From Nocardia huaxiensis (GTDB taxonomy: Bacteria > Actinomycetota > Actinomycetes > Mycobacteriales > Mycobacteriaceae), in contig NZ_CP059399.1 of assembly GCF_013744875.1 (NCBI RefSeq), positions 8,122,001-8,186,000 of the forward strand: a stretch of 64,000 bases of DNA, written 5' to 3'. A program made the position numbers and the translations under genes. Below, one piece after another: positions 32,194 through 42,929 of this stretch. Position 1 is the stretch's first letter; the number at the start of each line of letters is the position of its first letter. Below the pieces are notes generated by a model. The model searched no databases. It worked only from the letters and a program-made list of their open reading frames with translations, and was not told where the DNA came from.

Positions 32194-34473
32194 ATGTTGC
32201 CGAGACTTGCCCGGTTCGCCATGGCGCGCCCGCGCGCCGTGCTGGTGGCCGCGCTGTTGCTGATGATCATCTTCGGCGGCTTCGGCGCGACGGCCAAGTC
32301 GCACATGGTCGGCGGCGGCTACCTGACCCCGGAGCTGGAGTCGGTGCAGGCCAACGATTTCATCGAGGATCACTTCCCCGGCGGCAATCCCAACTTCATC
32401 GTCATGATCAGCTCCGACGCCGGGGTGAACTCCCCCCAGGCGCGGGCCGAGGCCGAGCGGGTCGAGGACCTGCTCGGCAGCGACGCGAACGTGACCGGCG
32501 TGCAGTCCTACTGGACCAGCGTCACCGCCCGCCCGGACCTCGCCACCGCGCTGCGCAGCAAGGATTCCCAGCGCGGCCTGATCATGGCCACCGTGCTCGG
32601 CAACGACAACGAGGTCCAGAACCGCGCCGTGGTGCTCAGCGAGGAGCTCAATGGCGACCGCGACGGCGTGCAGGTGCGCGTCGGCGGCATGGCGGGCACC
32701 TTCGCCGATATCAACCATCAGGTCGAGAAGGACCTGATCCTGGCCGAGGCCATCGCGGTGCCGATCTCCGGCATCCTGCTGGTGCTGGTCTTCGGCAGCG
32801 TGATCGCGGCCGCGCTGCCACTCATGGTGGGGCTGTTCGCGATTGCCGCCACCCTGGGCATTCTGCGGCTCATGACGCTGTTCATGGACGTGTCGATCTT
32901 CGCCCTGAACATGACGAGCGCGCTGGGTCTGGCCCTCGCGATCGACTACAGCCTCTTCATCGTCAGCCGCTATCGCGAGGAGCTCGGCAACGGCCTGGAT
33001 CCCCGCGCGGCCATCCTGCGGTCGGTGCAGACCGCCGGCCGCACCGTGGTGTTCTCCGGCCTGACCGTGGCGCTGGCGCTGGCCGCGCTGGCGGTGTTCC
33101 CGCAGCCGTTCTTCAAGTCCTTCGCGTACGCGGGCGTGGCGGTCGTCGGCGCGGCCGTGGGTGCATCGATTCTGCTGCTGCCCGCCGCGCTGGTGCTGCT
33201 GGGCGACAAGGTGAATGCCTGGGACCTGCGCAAACCCTTGCGCCGCATGCTGGGCCGCGGCGAGCCGACGGCGGTGCGGCCGGAAGACAGCGGCTGGTAT
33301 CGCCTGGTCACCTGGGTCATGCGGCGCCCGCTGCCGGTCTCGCTGGTCACCATCGTGATTCTGCTGCTGCTCGGAACTCCGTTCCTGTCGGCGCATTTCG
33401 GCACCCCGGACGATCGGATGATCGGCACGTTCGCCTCCAGCCGTCAGGTGGGTGACGCGCTGCGCGAGGATTTCGACGCCAATATGGGGTCGAGCGCCGT
33501 GATCGTGCTGCCCGGTTTCCACGGCGCGCAGAGTGAGATCGGCACGTACGCGGCACAGTTGGCGAAGGTGCCGGGTGTGCCCGCGGTGCTGTCGAGCGAC
33601 GGCGTGTACGCCAATACTGCGGACGGCGTGCGCAAGGTGGCCGTGGGTGTGTCGCAGATGGCCGGACCGGATGGGGCATACCTGTCGGTCGGCACCAAGG
33701 AAGCGCCCTTCACCGACGCGGGCAAGGAGCAGCTCGCCGCCCTGCGCGCCGTCCCCGCCCCCGGCGAGGCGCTCTTCGGTGGCGCGGCGGCCCTGAATCA
33801 GGACACCAACGAGTCCGTCACCTCGCGACTTCACTTGGCGGCGGCCCTGATCGCCGTCATCACCCTGATCCTGCTGTTCCTGTTCACCGGCAGCGTGATC
33901 CTCCCGATCAAGGCGCTCATCCTCAATGTCCTGTCGCTGACGGCCACCTTCGGCGCCATGATCTGGATCTTCCAGGAGGGCCACCTCGACGGCCTGCTGA
34001 ACTTCACCCCGACCGGCAGCATCGACCTGTTCATGCCGATCCTCATGTTCTGCCTGGCCTTCGGCATGTCCATGGACTACGAGGTCTTCCTGCTCTCCCG
34101 CATTCGCGAGGAGTGGCTGGCCTCGGATCGCAGCGCGGAGGCCAATACCCGGTCCGTCGCCCTGGGTGTCGCGCGCACCGGCCGCATCTTCACCGCCGCC
34201 GCCGGCCTCATGGCGGTGGTGCTGCTGGCGGTGGCCACCTCGCAGGTGACGGCCATGAAGCTGTTCGGCATCGGCCTGGCGCTGGCGGTGGTCTCCGATG
34301 CCACCGTCATCCGCGGCCTGCTCGCCCCCGCCCTCATGCGCCTGATGAGCACCGCCAACTGGTGGGCTCCGAAACCCCTTGCCGCCCTGCACAAGCGGAT
34401 CGGCCTGGAAGAGGAACCCGCCGAGAACCCGCGCCCGGAAGCCGATCCGGAGCCGGTTCTGCTCGCCAAATAA
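32194..34473 (+). CDS. MMPL family RND transporter
   Basis: A 759-residue exporter with the RND-type duplicated layout: helix 1 (AVLVAALLLMIIFGGFG), a large periplasmic loop (about 40-180), helices 2-6, then helix 7 (VSLVTIVILLLLGTPFLS), a second loop and helices 8-12. The proton-relay motif of helix 4 is in GLALAIDYSLFIVSRYREEL, repeated in the second half as AFGMSMDYEVFLLSRIREEW. MMPL proteins export lipids or small molecules; the substrate here is unknown. It is a shorter type than trehalose-monomycolate flippase MmpL3. ATG with GGAGGG upstream. No lipid-biosynthesis gene is adjacent. Confidence 0.92.
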   Translation: MLPRLARFAMARPRAVLVAALLLMIIFGGFGATAKSHMVGGGYLTPELESVQANDFIEDHFPGGNPNFIVMISSDAGVNSPQARAEAERVEDLLGSDANVTGVQSYWTSVTARPDLATALRSKDSQRGLIMATVLGNDNEVQNRAVVLSEELNGDRDGVQVRVGGMAGTFADINHQVEKDLILAEAIAVPISGILLVLVFGSVIAAALPLMVGLFAIAATLGILRLMTLFMDVSIFALNMTSALGLALAIDYSLFIVSRYREELGNGLDPRAAILRSVQTAGRTVVFSGLTVALALAALAVFPQPFFKSFAYAGVAVVGAAVGASILLLPAALVLLGDKVNAWDLRKPLRRMLGRGEPTAVRPEDSGWYRLVTWVMRRPLPVSLVTIVILLLLGTPFLSAHFGTPDDRMIGTFASSRQVGDALREDFDANMGSSAVIVLPGFHGAQSEIGTYAAQLAKVPGVPAVLSSDGVYANTADGVRKVAVGVSQMAGPDGAYLSVGTKEAPFTDAGKEQLAALRAVPAPGEALFGGAAALNQDTNESVTSRLHLAAALIAVITLILLFLFTGSVILPIKALILNVLSLTATFGAMIWIFQEGHLDGLLNFTPTGSIDLFMPILMFCLAFGMSMDYEVFLLSRIREEWLASDRSAEANTRSVALGVARTGRIFTAAAGLMAVVLLAVATSQVTAMKLFGIGLALAVVSDATVIRGLLAPALMRLMSTANWWAPKPLAALHKRIGLEEEPAENPRPEADPEPVLLAK

Positions 34474-34551
34474 GTTGTCGGTTCTGTACAAGACGGCTGC
34501 ACTCCCGCCGCCATACGCTGATGCCAACAGCTCTTCAGAAGGAGAAAACAC

Positions 34552-35127
34552 ATGGCACGCGAACTGGTGTACACGGGATTCATGTCGCTCGACGGCGTCG
34601 TCGATTCGCCCGGCGGCAAGGAGGAGGGCCACCGCAGCGGCGGCTGGGTGATGGACACCGAGTTCGTCCCCGAGGCGTACTCGCTCAAGGGCGAGGAGCT
34701 CGCCGACCACACGGCTCTGCTGTTCGGCCGCCGCAGCTACGAGGCGTTCGCCCCGTTCTGGAAGGACTCCGACGATCACGCCGCCTACAAGGATCTGCCC
34801 AAGTACGTCCTGTCGAGCAGCCTGAAGGAGGAAGAGCTGGTCGAGGGCTGGGGCGAGACCACCATCCTGCGCTCGCTCGAGGACATCGCCGCACTGAAGC
34901 AGACCGAGGGCGGCGCCATCTTCATTCACGGCAGCGCCGAAATGGCCCGCAATCTGGCGGACGCCGACCTGATCGACCGCTACAACCTGCTGATCTTCCC
35001 GGTCCTGCTGGGCGCGGGCAAGACCCTGTTCAGCCGCGCGGACCGCGACAAGCAGCAGCTGCGCCTGCGGGAGTCGGCGAGCTACTCCAACGGCGTCACG
35101 AAGGCGATCTACGAAGTCCTGCGCTGA
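34552..35127 (+). CDS. Dihydrofolate reductase / RibD C-terminal family protein
   Basis: A 191-residue DHFR-fold protein of the RibD-like YwjB/YyaP group. N-terminal MARELVYTGFMSLDGVVDSP and the GRRSYEAFAPFWKD and IFIHGSAEMARNLADADLID segments are typical. These proteins bind NADPH but usually are not the housekeeping folate enzyme; the substrate is unknown. ATG with AGAAGGAG upstream. Its 3' end overlaps the 3' end of the convergent AraC-type gene by 19 bases, and that regulator may control it. Confidence 0.88.
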   Translation: MARELVYTGFMSLDGVVDSPGGKEEGHRSGGWVMDTEFVPEAYSLKGEELADHTALLFGRRSYEAFAPFWKDSDDHAAYKDLPKYVLSSSLKEEELVEGWGETTILRSLEDIAALKQTEGGAIFIHGSAEMARNLADADLIDRYNLLIFPVLLGAGKTLFSRADRDKQQLRLRESASYSNGVTKAIYEVLR

Positions 35128-35822
35128 CCCAGATCCAGGGCGATCGCACCGCCGCCGCGTTCGCGGAGCTCACCGGCGGTGCGCCCGACGTACTGACGCA
35201 GCGCGCGGGCCAGATGAGGTTCGTCGTAGTACCCCAGTTTCTCCACCACATCACCGGATTGCTCACCCGCGCTCAGCAGTAGCGCCGCCTCGCGGGCGCG
35301 GGAAATCTGGCGCACCGCTCCCTGCGTGAGACCGGTCGCCGCCTTGAAGCGGCGTTCCAGGGTGCGTTCGGAGGCCGCCGGATCGTGCCCGCGCACCACG
35401 TCGGCGACCAGCGGATCCAGCACCAGGACCCCGTCCCGCACCAGCCGTTCGACGAGCGCCTCGGCATCGTCGGAATGCGGTGTCTCCCAGTGCGTTCCGG
35501 CCAGCCAGAAGCTTCGATCGGTGACGTCGGGCAGGGCGATCCCGCTGTCCACCAGGGTGGGCGGGGCCACCACCCGCAGCGAGGTGCCGACCGCGAACTG
35601 GATGCCGGTGAAGTCCGCGCCCTCGGGCACCGGCGCGGTGCCGCAACGGCTTTCGGGCCCGGTGATGCTCGCGTACGCCGTGCCCCGCTGCTCCCAGAAC
35701 ACCAGACCCCACGTCTCGACGGCCACCGAGGTCATATCGGTGACCCGGTCGCTGCGGCAGGTCCACACGGAATCGATCCACGGCGAATCCGATTCCCGGG
35801 TCTCGAATCGCAGTTCCGTCAT
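35109..35822 (-). CDS. AraC family transcriptional regulator
   Basis: A 237-residue regulator. The C-terminal AraC helix-turn-helix pair is in ERTLERRFKAATGLTQGAVR, ISRAREAALLLSAGEQSGDV and EKLGYYDEPHLARALRQYVG. The N-terminal about 130 residues have a beta-rich sensor region (MTSVAVETWGLVFWEQRGTA, TGIQFAVGTSLRVV). Ligand unknown. It begins 10 bases after the stop of the TetR gene upstream, so both are probably in one transcript. The 3' end overlaps the convergent DHFR-like gene. Confidence 0.88.
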   Translation of the reverse strand: MTELRFETRESDSPWIDSVWTCRSDRVTDMTSVAVETWGLVFWEQRGTAYASITGPESRCGTAPVPEGADFTGIQFAVGTSLRVVAPPTLVDSGIALPDVTDRSFWLAGTHWETPHSDDAEALVERLVRDGVLVLDPLVADVVRGHDPAASERTLERRFKAATGLTQGAVRQISRAREAALLLSAGEQSGDVVEKLGYYDEPHLARALRQYVGRTAGELRERGGGAIALDLGQRRTS

Positions 35823-35832
35823 ACCGGTCCGA

Positions 35833-36513
35833 TCAGGCGAAGGTGCTCACACGCCCCGCGACCACCACGGTGACGAAGTGGTTCAGGTCCTCGATGAGGG
35901 TGTCCACCGCCTCCTGTGTCCCGGGTTCGTCGTAACGGTAGAGCCAGTCGGCGACAAGTTCGAACATGCCGCCGATGGTGGCGAGGCTGAGCGCCAGCCC
36001 CTTCCGCTTGTCACCGCTCGGATCCGGTTGCGGCCACTGCTGATTCAGGAAGGCGGCGGCCCATCGGCGGTTACTGCGGCGCTGTGCCTCCACGGCGGGT
36101 GAGATGCCGCCCGCCTCCCCGAAGGTCACCTTGGCCAGCCGCGCGTCGTCGGCGATGGCGTGCACGAACGCGGCGATCAGCGCGTGCATGCGCTCCAGCC
36201 ACTCCTGTCCGGCGGTCGCCGCGGCGACCTCGGCCACGCGTTGCTGGATCCCCTCGGTGATCTGGGTGAGCAGCGCGGTGTAGCACGCCTCTTTGCTCTC
36301 GAAGTGGTCGTAGAAGCCTTTGGTGCCGACGTACGCCTGCTGGCAGATCTGCTCGATCGACGTTCCCGAATAGCTTTGCCGGGCAAAAAGTTCGGTGGCG
36401 GCGGCGAGCAGCTGACGGCGGCGCTGTGCGCTGCGCTCGTCCGCATCGAGGCCGCGGATGCGACGCCGTGCGGGTGTCCGATCTGGCGCCGCGGCTGGTT
36501 TGCTGCGGGTCAT
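35833..36513 (-). CDS. TetR/AcrR family transcriptional regulator
   Basis: A 226-residue regulator. The helix-turn-helix is in QLLAAATELFARQSYSGTSI and EQICQQAYVGTKGFYDHFES, preceded by a basic segment (RTPARRRIRGLDADERSAQR). The C-terminal domain resembles TetR_C regions of drug or lipid regulators (QEWLERMHALIAAFVHAIAD). It is divergent from the secreted lipase gene across 159 bases, making the lipase a plausible target, and is followed closely by the AraC gene. Confidence 0.88.
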   Translation of the reverse strand: MTRSKPAAAPDRTPARRRIRGLDADERSAQRRRQLLAAATELFARQSYSGTSIEQICQQAYVGTKGFYDHFESKEACYTALLTQITEGIQQRVAEVAAATAGQEWLERMHALIAAFVHAIADDARLAKVTFGEAGGISPAVEAQRRSNRRWAAAFLNQQWPQPDPSGDKRKGLALSLATIGGMFELVADWLYRYDEPGTQEAVDTLIEDLNHFVTVVVAGRVSTFA

Positions 36514-36672
36514 GCCAAGACCTTAACCGGCGGCGGACGCCGCCGCCGACCCTGTCCAGCGGGTTCGGGGGCGTGGGCCCCGGAACGCCCCGGCGAGTTT
36601 GAAAAAGGCATCTTGTTGGCAATCGTATGCCGTGTTGTAATCGCTGTCACGTCGATGAGGAAGGGAACAGAC

Positions 36673-38067
36673 GTGGCAATCAATGGGGATCGCCGACGAC
36701 GGGGATGGCGGCGGTTCACCGCCGCAGCCCTCGCGACGGCCGTAGCGGCAGGCGCCGCCGTGCTGGTGGGGACCACCGCGGCACCGGTTTCCGCTGCACC
36801 GCAACCGCTGAACGTGGATGCGTTCTATCAAGCGCCCGAAGGTTTCGAAGCGGCCGCACCGGGCGCGATTCTGCGCTCGCGGGAAGTGCAGCTGGCAGTG
36901 CTGACGGTCCTGCCGGTGCATGTCCGCTCGTGGCAGTTGCTGTACCGCACCACCGATTTATTCGGGCAGCCGACGGTCGCGGCCACCACGGTCGCGATTC
37001 CGCAGGGCGCCAACACTTCTCACAGCAGGCCGCTGGTGTCGCACCAGTTCTTCTACGACAGCACCGCGCCGCACTGCGCGCCCTCGTACGTGCTGCAACA
37101 GGGTGGCGGGCTCCCGGCTCTCGAAGGCATCCATTCCACGGTCGAATACCTGGAACTCGCGGCCTCGATCAGCCAGGGCTACGCGATCAATGTGCCCGAC
37201 TACGAAGGCATGGACGGGCATCTGGCGGTCGCCAAGGAACCCGGCTACATGATTCTGGACAGCATCCGCGCGGCCGAGAGTTTCGAGCCGCTCGGCCTGG
37301 ACGGCGCGAATACGCCCGTGGCGCTGTGGGGTTACTCCGGCGGCGGCATGGGCACCGGCTGGGCCGCGGAGGTGCAGCCGGCCTACGCGCCGGAACTGAA
37401 CATCAAGGGCATGGCCATGGGCGCGCCGGTCACGGACGTGGAATCGCTGCTGCACGTGAACGGTTCGATGTTCGCCAGCCTGATCGGCGTAGGCATGGCG
37501 TCGCTGCGCAATGCCTACCCGAAGTTCGCCGAAACCACCGACCGCTACCTGACCCCGGAGGGTCGCGCGATCATGGAGCGCACCGAGAGCCAGTGCCTGG
37601 TGCGCAATGTGTTCGGCCTGATGTTCACCGACTATCAACGCATGCTGACCATTCCGATCGCCGACTACCTGGCGATTCCGGAGATCTCGGAGGTCTTCGA
37701 CTCGACGATCATGGGCAGCACCGCCCCCACCGCGCCGATGATGGTCTACCAGGGCGTCTTCGACGAAGCCGTGCCGTGGTACATCAACGACCGCCTGGTG
37801 CAGCAGTGGTGTGACGGCGGCGCGTCGGTCTACTACAAGCGGGATCACCTCAGCGAGCATCTGACGCTGACCACCCTCGGCATGGCCGATGCCTTCAATT
37901 GGATCAAGGGGCGTATCAACGACAATGGTCCCGCGCCCGTGGGTTGCCGCACCGACAATGTGGTCACCATGCTCGGCAGCGTCGACGCGCTCGTGACCAA
38001 TGCCGAGATCCAGTTGAATGCTGTGTTCGGCGCGCTCGGCTGGCCGATCGGCCCGCAGGAGAAGTAG
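36673..38067 (+). CDS. Secreted lipase family protein
   Basis: A 464-residue exported serine hydrolase of the secretory lipase (LIP, Candida lipase-like) family. The signal peptide has a basic N-region (RRRRGWRRF), a hydrophobic core and an AAPVSA-APQ cleavage site; the twin arginines might mean Tat export. Family features are the GYAINVPDYEGMDG segment, the nucleophile elbow ALWGYSGGGMGTGW (Ser), the Asp in YQGVFDEAVPW and the His in RDHLSEHLTL. Cysteines (APHCAPSY, ESQCLVRN, QQWCDGG, VGCRTD) are suited to disulfides. It probably hydrolyses external acylglycerols. I start at GTG 36673 with AGGAAGGG upstream; ATG 36655 is the alternative. Confidence 0.9.
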   Translation: MAINGDRRRRGWRRFTAAALATAVAAGAAVLVGTTAAPVSAAPQPLNVDAFYQAPEGFEAAAPGAILRSREVQLAVLTVLPVHVRSWQLLYRTTDLFGQPTVAATTVAIPQGANTSHSRPLVSHQFFYDSTAPHCAPSYVLQQGGGLPALEGIHSTVEYLELAASISQGYAINVPDYEGMDGHLAVAKEPGYMILDSIRAAESFEPLGLDGANTPVALWGYSGGGMGTGWAAEVQPAYAPELNIKGMAMGAPVTDVESLLHVNGSMFASLIGVGMASLRNAYPKFAETTDRYLTPEGRAIMERTESQCLVRNVFGLMFTDYQRMLTIPIADYLAIPEISEVFDSTIMGSTAPTAPMMVYQGVFDEAVPWYINDRLVQQWCDGGASVYYKRDHLSEHLTLTTLGMADAFNWIKGRINDNGPAPVGCRTDNVVTMLGSVDALVTNAEIQLNAVFGALGWPIGPQEK

Positions 38068-38148
38068 CCGCGCCGCTGTCACACCGATGAGATCGGTGGC
38101 GATGCATCGTCTGCATGAATGTCCACACCGACCCGGCAGGAGCCCGTC

Positions 38149-38631
38149 ATGCAGAAGATCGTCACCAATCTCTGGTTCGACACCCAGGCAGAGGAAGCCG
38201 CCCAGTTCTACTGCTCGCTCTTCGAGGATTCCAAGATCACCGAAGTGGTCCCCTACTCCGAGGCCGGACCGCGCGAGGCCGGGCTGACCATGCTGGTCGA
38301 ATTCGAGCTCAACGGCCAGCATTTCACCGCCATCAACGGCGGCGGCGACTACCACTACACGCACGCCATGTCCCTGCTGGTGAACTGTGACGACCAGGAG
38401 GAGGTCGACCGCCTGTGGGCGGCCCTGCTCGCCGACGGCGGCCAGGAGATCGAATGCGGCTGGCTCACCGACAAATTCGGCGTCCCCTGGCAGATCTTCC
38501 CCCTCGAGGCGGGCGAACTGCTCACCGGTCCCGACCCGGAGGGCCGGGTGCGCGCCAGCCGCGCCATGTACGGCATGAAGAAGATCGATGTGCAGGCCAT
38601 GCGCGACGCCTACGCGGGAAAGACCTTCTGA
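38149..38631 (+). CDS. VOC superfamily protein (PhnB-like / 3-dmu-9_3-mt)
   Basis: A 160-residue protein of the vicinal-oxygen-chelate fold. It begins QKIVTNLWFDTQAEEAAQFY, typical of the PhnB-like branch, and contains GPREAGLTMLVEFELNGQHF, SLLVNCDDQEEVDRLWAALL and FGVPWQIFPLEAGELL. Members often have no known reaction. ATG with CAGGAG upstream; a shorter upstream ATG frame is unlikely. It lies 100 bases before the TPP riboswitch of thiC, with no functional link evident. Confidence 0.9.
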   Translation: MQKIVTNLWFDTQAEEAAQFYCSLFEDSKITEVVPYSEAGPREAGLTMLVEFELNGQHFTAINGGGDYHYTHAMSLLVNCDDQEEVDRLWAALLADGGQEIECGWLTDKFGVPWQIFPLEAGELLTGPDPEGRVRASRAMYGMKKIDVQAMRDAYAGKTF

Positions 38632-38732
38632 ATCTTCCATCCGGTTTGCGCGGTTATTCGCCGGGTGTGTCCGGACCGCCATCGCGGAATCCGGACACCC
38701 GGTAAGGTCGCTGGCGGAAATATTCATATGCC

Positions 38733-40510
<1,778 letters not shown>

Positions 40511-40525
40511 CTTCGGGTAATCCTC

Positions 40526-40553
40526 GGCCCCGCTTCCAACCGGAAGCGGGGCC
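40526..40553 (+). terminator. Perfect stem-loop after thiC
   Basis: GGCCCCGCTTCC (40526-40537) and GGAAGCGGGGCC (40542-40553) form a perfect 12-bp stem with the loop AACC, 15 bases after the thiC stop. Related hairpins are at 41957-41992, 42421-42450 and 44566-44593. The 35 bases after it (to about 40590, ending GTCGACTACGACTTCG) resemble the opposite-strand end of the GT39 gene, as if thiC and GT39 were once convergent neighbours here. Confidence 0.85.
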
Positions 40554-40611
40554 GAATCACACCGGGCGCGCAGTCGACTACGACTTCGCTCCCGGTGGTT
40601 GAATTGCTGTC

Positions 40612-41325
40612 GTGTCCAACCCGCTTCGCCCCCAAGCCATCGCCCTGCTGAGGCAACTTTCCGGTGGTCAGCCGGACCGATTCCTATGGAGCGAGCTGTG
40701 GAACGAGCTCTATCACCTCCACAGCGAGGAGGACGCATGTGCCGCGCTCCCCGCACTTGCGCACGCGGCAGCGACGGGAACGCCAGAGACCCGATCCGAA
40801 GCCATCACGCTGGCGAGCGGAGTCCTGAACAATGCCGGCGGCGTCGAGGAGGTTCGCCAGTACGGCGCCGCAATCTCATTGTTGCTGAACGTGGTTCACG
40901 ACAGTCTGACGACGGTCCCCGGCAAAGACGATATTGCCCCAGCAGATTTCATCTGCCGACTGCAATCCATGCTGGCCTTCGAGGATGAGACAGTGTGGGC
41001 CCAGAAACTGGATTGCCTGATCGAAGAGGAACTCGAACTCGATTGCCCGACATGCGGTACCACGATCCACATGTGCTTAGGCAGAGACGGAACATTCACC
41101 TGCACAGTCGATTACGGCCTCGGCAATTCAGGGCACGCTCCGCTGATCCCGGCAGCCCCACACCACCTGACCGGCCTGGGCGCCCGCCTGTATCAACTCG
41201 CGATGACCGCACGGCAACCTGCAACCGCGCGACAGATCACCGCGCTCTTCGGTCACGCCACGTGCTCGCCGGACGGCCATCAGTTCGTCCCCGCCGAGGT
41301 CACCGGCTACGAGTGGGCCCTCTAA
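40612..41325 (+). CDS. Hypothetical protein with zinc-ribbon-like motif
   Basis: A 237-residue protein I do not recognise. The first about 110 residues look helical and HEAT-like (AIALLRQLSGGQPDRFLWSE, ACAALPALAHAAATGTPETR). Residues about 144-158 carry a CxxC-x5-C-type motif (LDCPTCGTTIHMC) that could bind zinc. The C-terminal part is helical and ends HQFVPAEVTGYEWAL. GTG start. Third codon positions are less GC-biased than in neighbours, which suits recent acquisition. It begins just after the thiC terminator and the GT39-end relic, in the rearranged segment. Confidence 0.7.
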   Translation: MSNPLRPQAIALLRQLSGGQPDRFLWSELWNELYHLHSEEDACAALPALAHAAATGTPETRSEAITLASGVLNNAGGVEEVRQYGAAISLLLNVVHDSLTTVPGKDDIAPADFICRLQSMLAFEDETVWAQKLDCLIEEELELDCPTCGTTIHMCLGRDGTFTCTVDYGLGNSGHAPLIPAAPHHLTGLGARLYQLAMTARQPATARQITALFGHATCSPDGHQFVPAEVTGYEWAL

Positions 41326-41488
41326 CCGGGTAGCACGACCAGCGGCATTTCTGGTGCGTTCACCCTGCATGCAGCATCAGATTGTCAAGGAAGTGCGAAC
41401 CCCCATCAGCGATAGGGGCAACGCCCTATCAAGACCAGCTCCCCGCCCTCGACGCCCGCATCGCGTTGCAAGAGCACGATGCCGGCGC

Positions 41489-41949
41489 ACGGAGTTCTAC
41501 GACGACCCAGCAACACCCGAGCCGAACGGCCTCGTGGTCGCGGCTTCGGCCGTGGTGTGCGACGGTCAGGGGCGAATCCTGCTGCAAAGGCGCGCCGACA
41601 GCGGCTTGTGGGCGCTGCCGGGTGGGGGCATGGAGATGACCGACAGTCTGCCCGGCTGTGCTGTGCGGGAGGTCAAGGAGGAGGCCGGTCTCGACGTCGA
41701 AATCACTGGGCTCGTCGGTACTTACACGATCCCCGTCACGTCATCGCCTACAGCGATGGAGAGGTTCGACGGCAGTTCAACGTGTGCTTCCGGGCTCGGG
41801 TCGTCAGCGGGGATCTGGCCATCTCCGATGAATCCATCGAACTTCGGTTCGTCGACCCAGTCGAACTCGGCGATCTCGACATGCATCACACCCAGCGGCT
41901 CAGGCTCACTCACTTCCTGGAAGGGCGGGCGACGCCTTACCTCGGTTGA
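41489..41949 (+). pseudogene. Frameshifted NUDIX hydrolase
   Basis: One frame gives EFYDDPATPEPNGLVVAASA, then a full NUDIX box (GGGMEMTDSLPGCAVREVKE followed by EAGL). Around 41729-41733 the homologous sequence leaves that frame: it continues in another frame as DPRHVIAYSDGEVRRQFNVC and runs to the normal-looking end LEGRATPYLG at 41949. A single missing base (TACACGATCCCC where TACACCGATCCCC would be read through) explains it. The N-terminus is also unclear; coding-like sequence before 41489 is in yet another frame. I interpret it as a decayed mutT-type gene unless the base call is wrong. Confidence 0.75.
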
Positions 41950-41956
41950 GAGCTGG

Positions 41957-41992
41957 CACGGGGCCCGCTTCCAGGAGGATGCGGGCCCCGTG
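41957..41992. terminator. Stem-loop of the thiC/GT39 hairpin family, copy 2
   Basis: CACGGGGCCCGC (41957-41968) pairs perfectly with GCGGGCCCCGTG (41981-41992) around a 12-base loop. It sits between the NUDIX pseudogene (plus) and the decayed GT39 3' end (minus), a bidirectional terminator position. The bases after it (GAAACATGCTGGCGTGCAG) match those after the hairpin at 44566-44593 almost exactly. Confidence 0.75.
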
Positions 41993-42015
41993 AAACATGC
42001 TGGCGTGCAGTCGGA

Positions 42016-42378
42016 TTACGACTTCAGCTGGGTCAGGTCGTACAGGGTTATGCCGTCCACTCTCTGGGCGGTGTAGTGCTCCTTGACCCACTGGGTGATC
42101 AGGGTGCTCTCCAGGGTTTCGGTGCTGCCGGGGCGCTGCATGCCCTGGCCTCCGCCGATGAAGTAGTGGATCTTGCCTTCCTGCACGTACTTCTGAACTG
42201 GGCCAAAGTTGGTGAGGGGTCGGTGCCGTTGAAGCCGCCAATCGGCATGACCGGAAGTTGGGTGGCCAGCTGGAATCCGGCTGCGCTGTTGGCGCTTACG
42301 GGTTGCGGCTACCCAGGTGTAGTTGTCGCCGTTGGCGAGGAGCATCGCGTTCACTCGGTCGCTCGGCTTGCTGGCCAT
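42016..42378 (-). pseudogene. Truncated copy of the GT39 glycosyltransferase 3' end
   Basis: This 120-codon stretch is a decayed duplicate of the last 120 codons of the intact glycosyltransferase ending at 44619. It starts at MASKPSDRVNAMLLANGDNY (intact: MASRPSDRVNGMLLADGDKY) and ends ITLYDLTQLKS (intact: ITLYDLTQPKS). Total length is unchanged, but the middle (after VAAT to about FGPVQKYVQ) is read in a shifted frame, so there are two compensating indels. It has no membrane part. Its 5' edge abuts, at 42378/42379, a copy of the thiC 3' end. Confidence 0.88.
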
Positions 42379-42475
42379 CAGGTCTATCTTCCGGTCGTCA
42401 ACTAGCCCCAGGCTGATCATCGGGCCCGCTTCTACCCGGAAGCAGGCCCGAATCATACTGGCGCACAGCCGACTA
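42379..42475 (+). pseudogene. Decayed copy of the thiC 3' end and its terminator
   Basis: From 42379 the sequence CAGGTCTATCTTCCGGTCGT reproduces the thiC end (CAGGTCTACCTGCCGGTCGT) and, in frame, encodes QVYLPVVN and a stop at 42405, the same eight residues as intact thiC. The downstream hairpin is also copied with one mismatch (42421-42433 with 42438-42450), as is the following stretch up to CAGCCGACTACG near 42475. Homology to 40484-40583 is roughly 75-85 percent by eye and in the same orientation. The segment 40484-42475 is therefore bounded by an old direct repeat. Confidence 0.85.
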
Positions 42476-42784
42476 CGCCTCTGCGTCCCGCACCGGATAG
42501 TCGATGATGACCACACCGCCGGTGGCGTAGTTGGCGACATCGTCGGCCAGCCGCCTGCCGTGCTGCGAGGCCCGCGCCGCGGCCATGGCGGCGGCATCGG
42601 CGAAATCGCCTTCGAAGATCGCGAAATACGACGCTTCCCCGTTGGTCGCCGCCACATCGAAGCTGTAGCGCCACGCAAGCAGGCCGGGCCAATCCCTGAC
42701 CAGCGGGAGGTGCTTGGACACGTAGTAGTCGCGGAAGTGATCGGGGTCGGCGGGCTCGGGGTACAGAACTACCAGCTTGTGCAT
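42473..42784 (-). CDS. EthD family protein
   Basis: A 103-residue dimeric alpha-beta barrel protein. MHKLVVLYPEPADPDHFRDY, YVSKHLPLVRDWPGLLAWRY and ASYFAIFEGDFADAAAMAAA match EthD-type proteins, which accompany degradation pathways (for example with cytochrome P450 EthB) or act as small monooxygenase-like enzymes. The stop lies in the edge of the thiC-end copy. It is divergent from a LysR gene, the usual layout for a LysR-controlled target. Confidence 0.85.
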   Translation of the reverse strand: MHKLVVLYPEPADPDHFRDYYVSKHLPLVRDWPGLLAWRYSFDVAATNGEASYFAIFEGDFADAAAMAAARASQHGRRLADDVANYATGGVVIIDYPVRDAEA

Positions 42785-42929
42785 GATTGCCTCCCGGTGC
42801 GTGAGTGCGGTATCCGGCGCCGCGCTCGATCGAATCGCTATATGCGCAGGTTAGGGCTCGATGCGCGGTCGAGGGAAAGACCGGAACGGGATAGACTCAG
42901 AACGGATCGTTATCAATCGAGGGGGGCGT

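Noticed and set aside
31492..34929. Very long minus-strand open frame opposite fahA and the MMPL gene
   Set aside because: His/Gln/Arg-rich composition typical of the antisense of GC-rich genes; the plus-strand genes have clear families and ribosome sites.
36160..36672. N-terminal extension of the lipase
   Set aside because: It is antisense to the TetR gene; the signal peptide begins only at about 36673.
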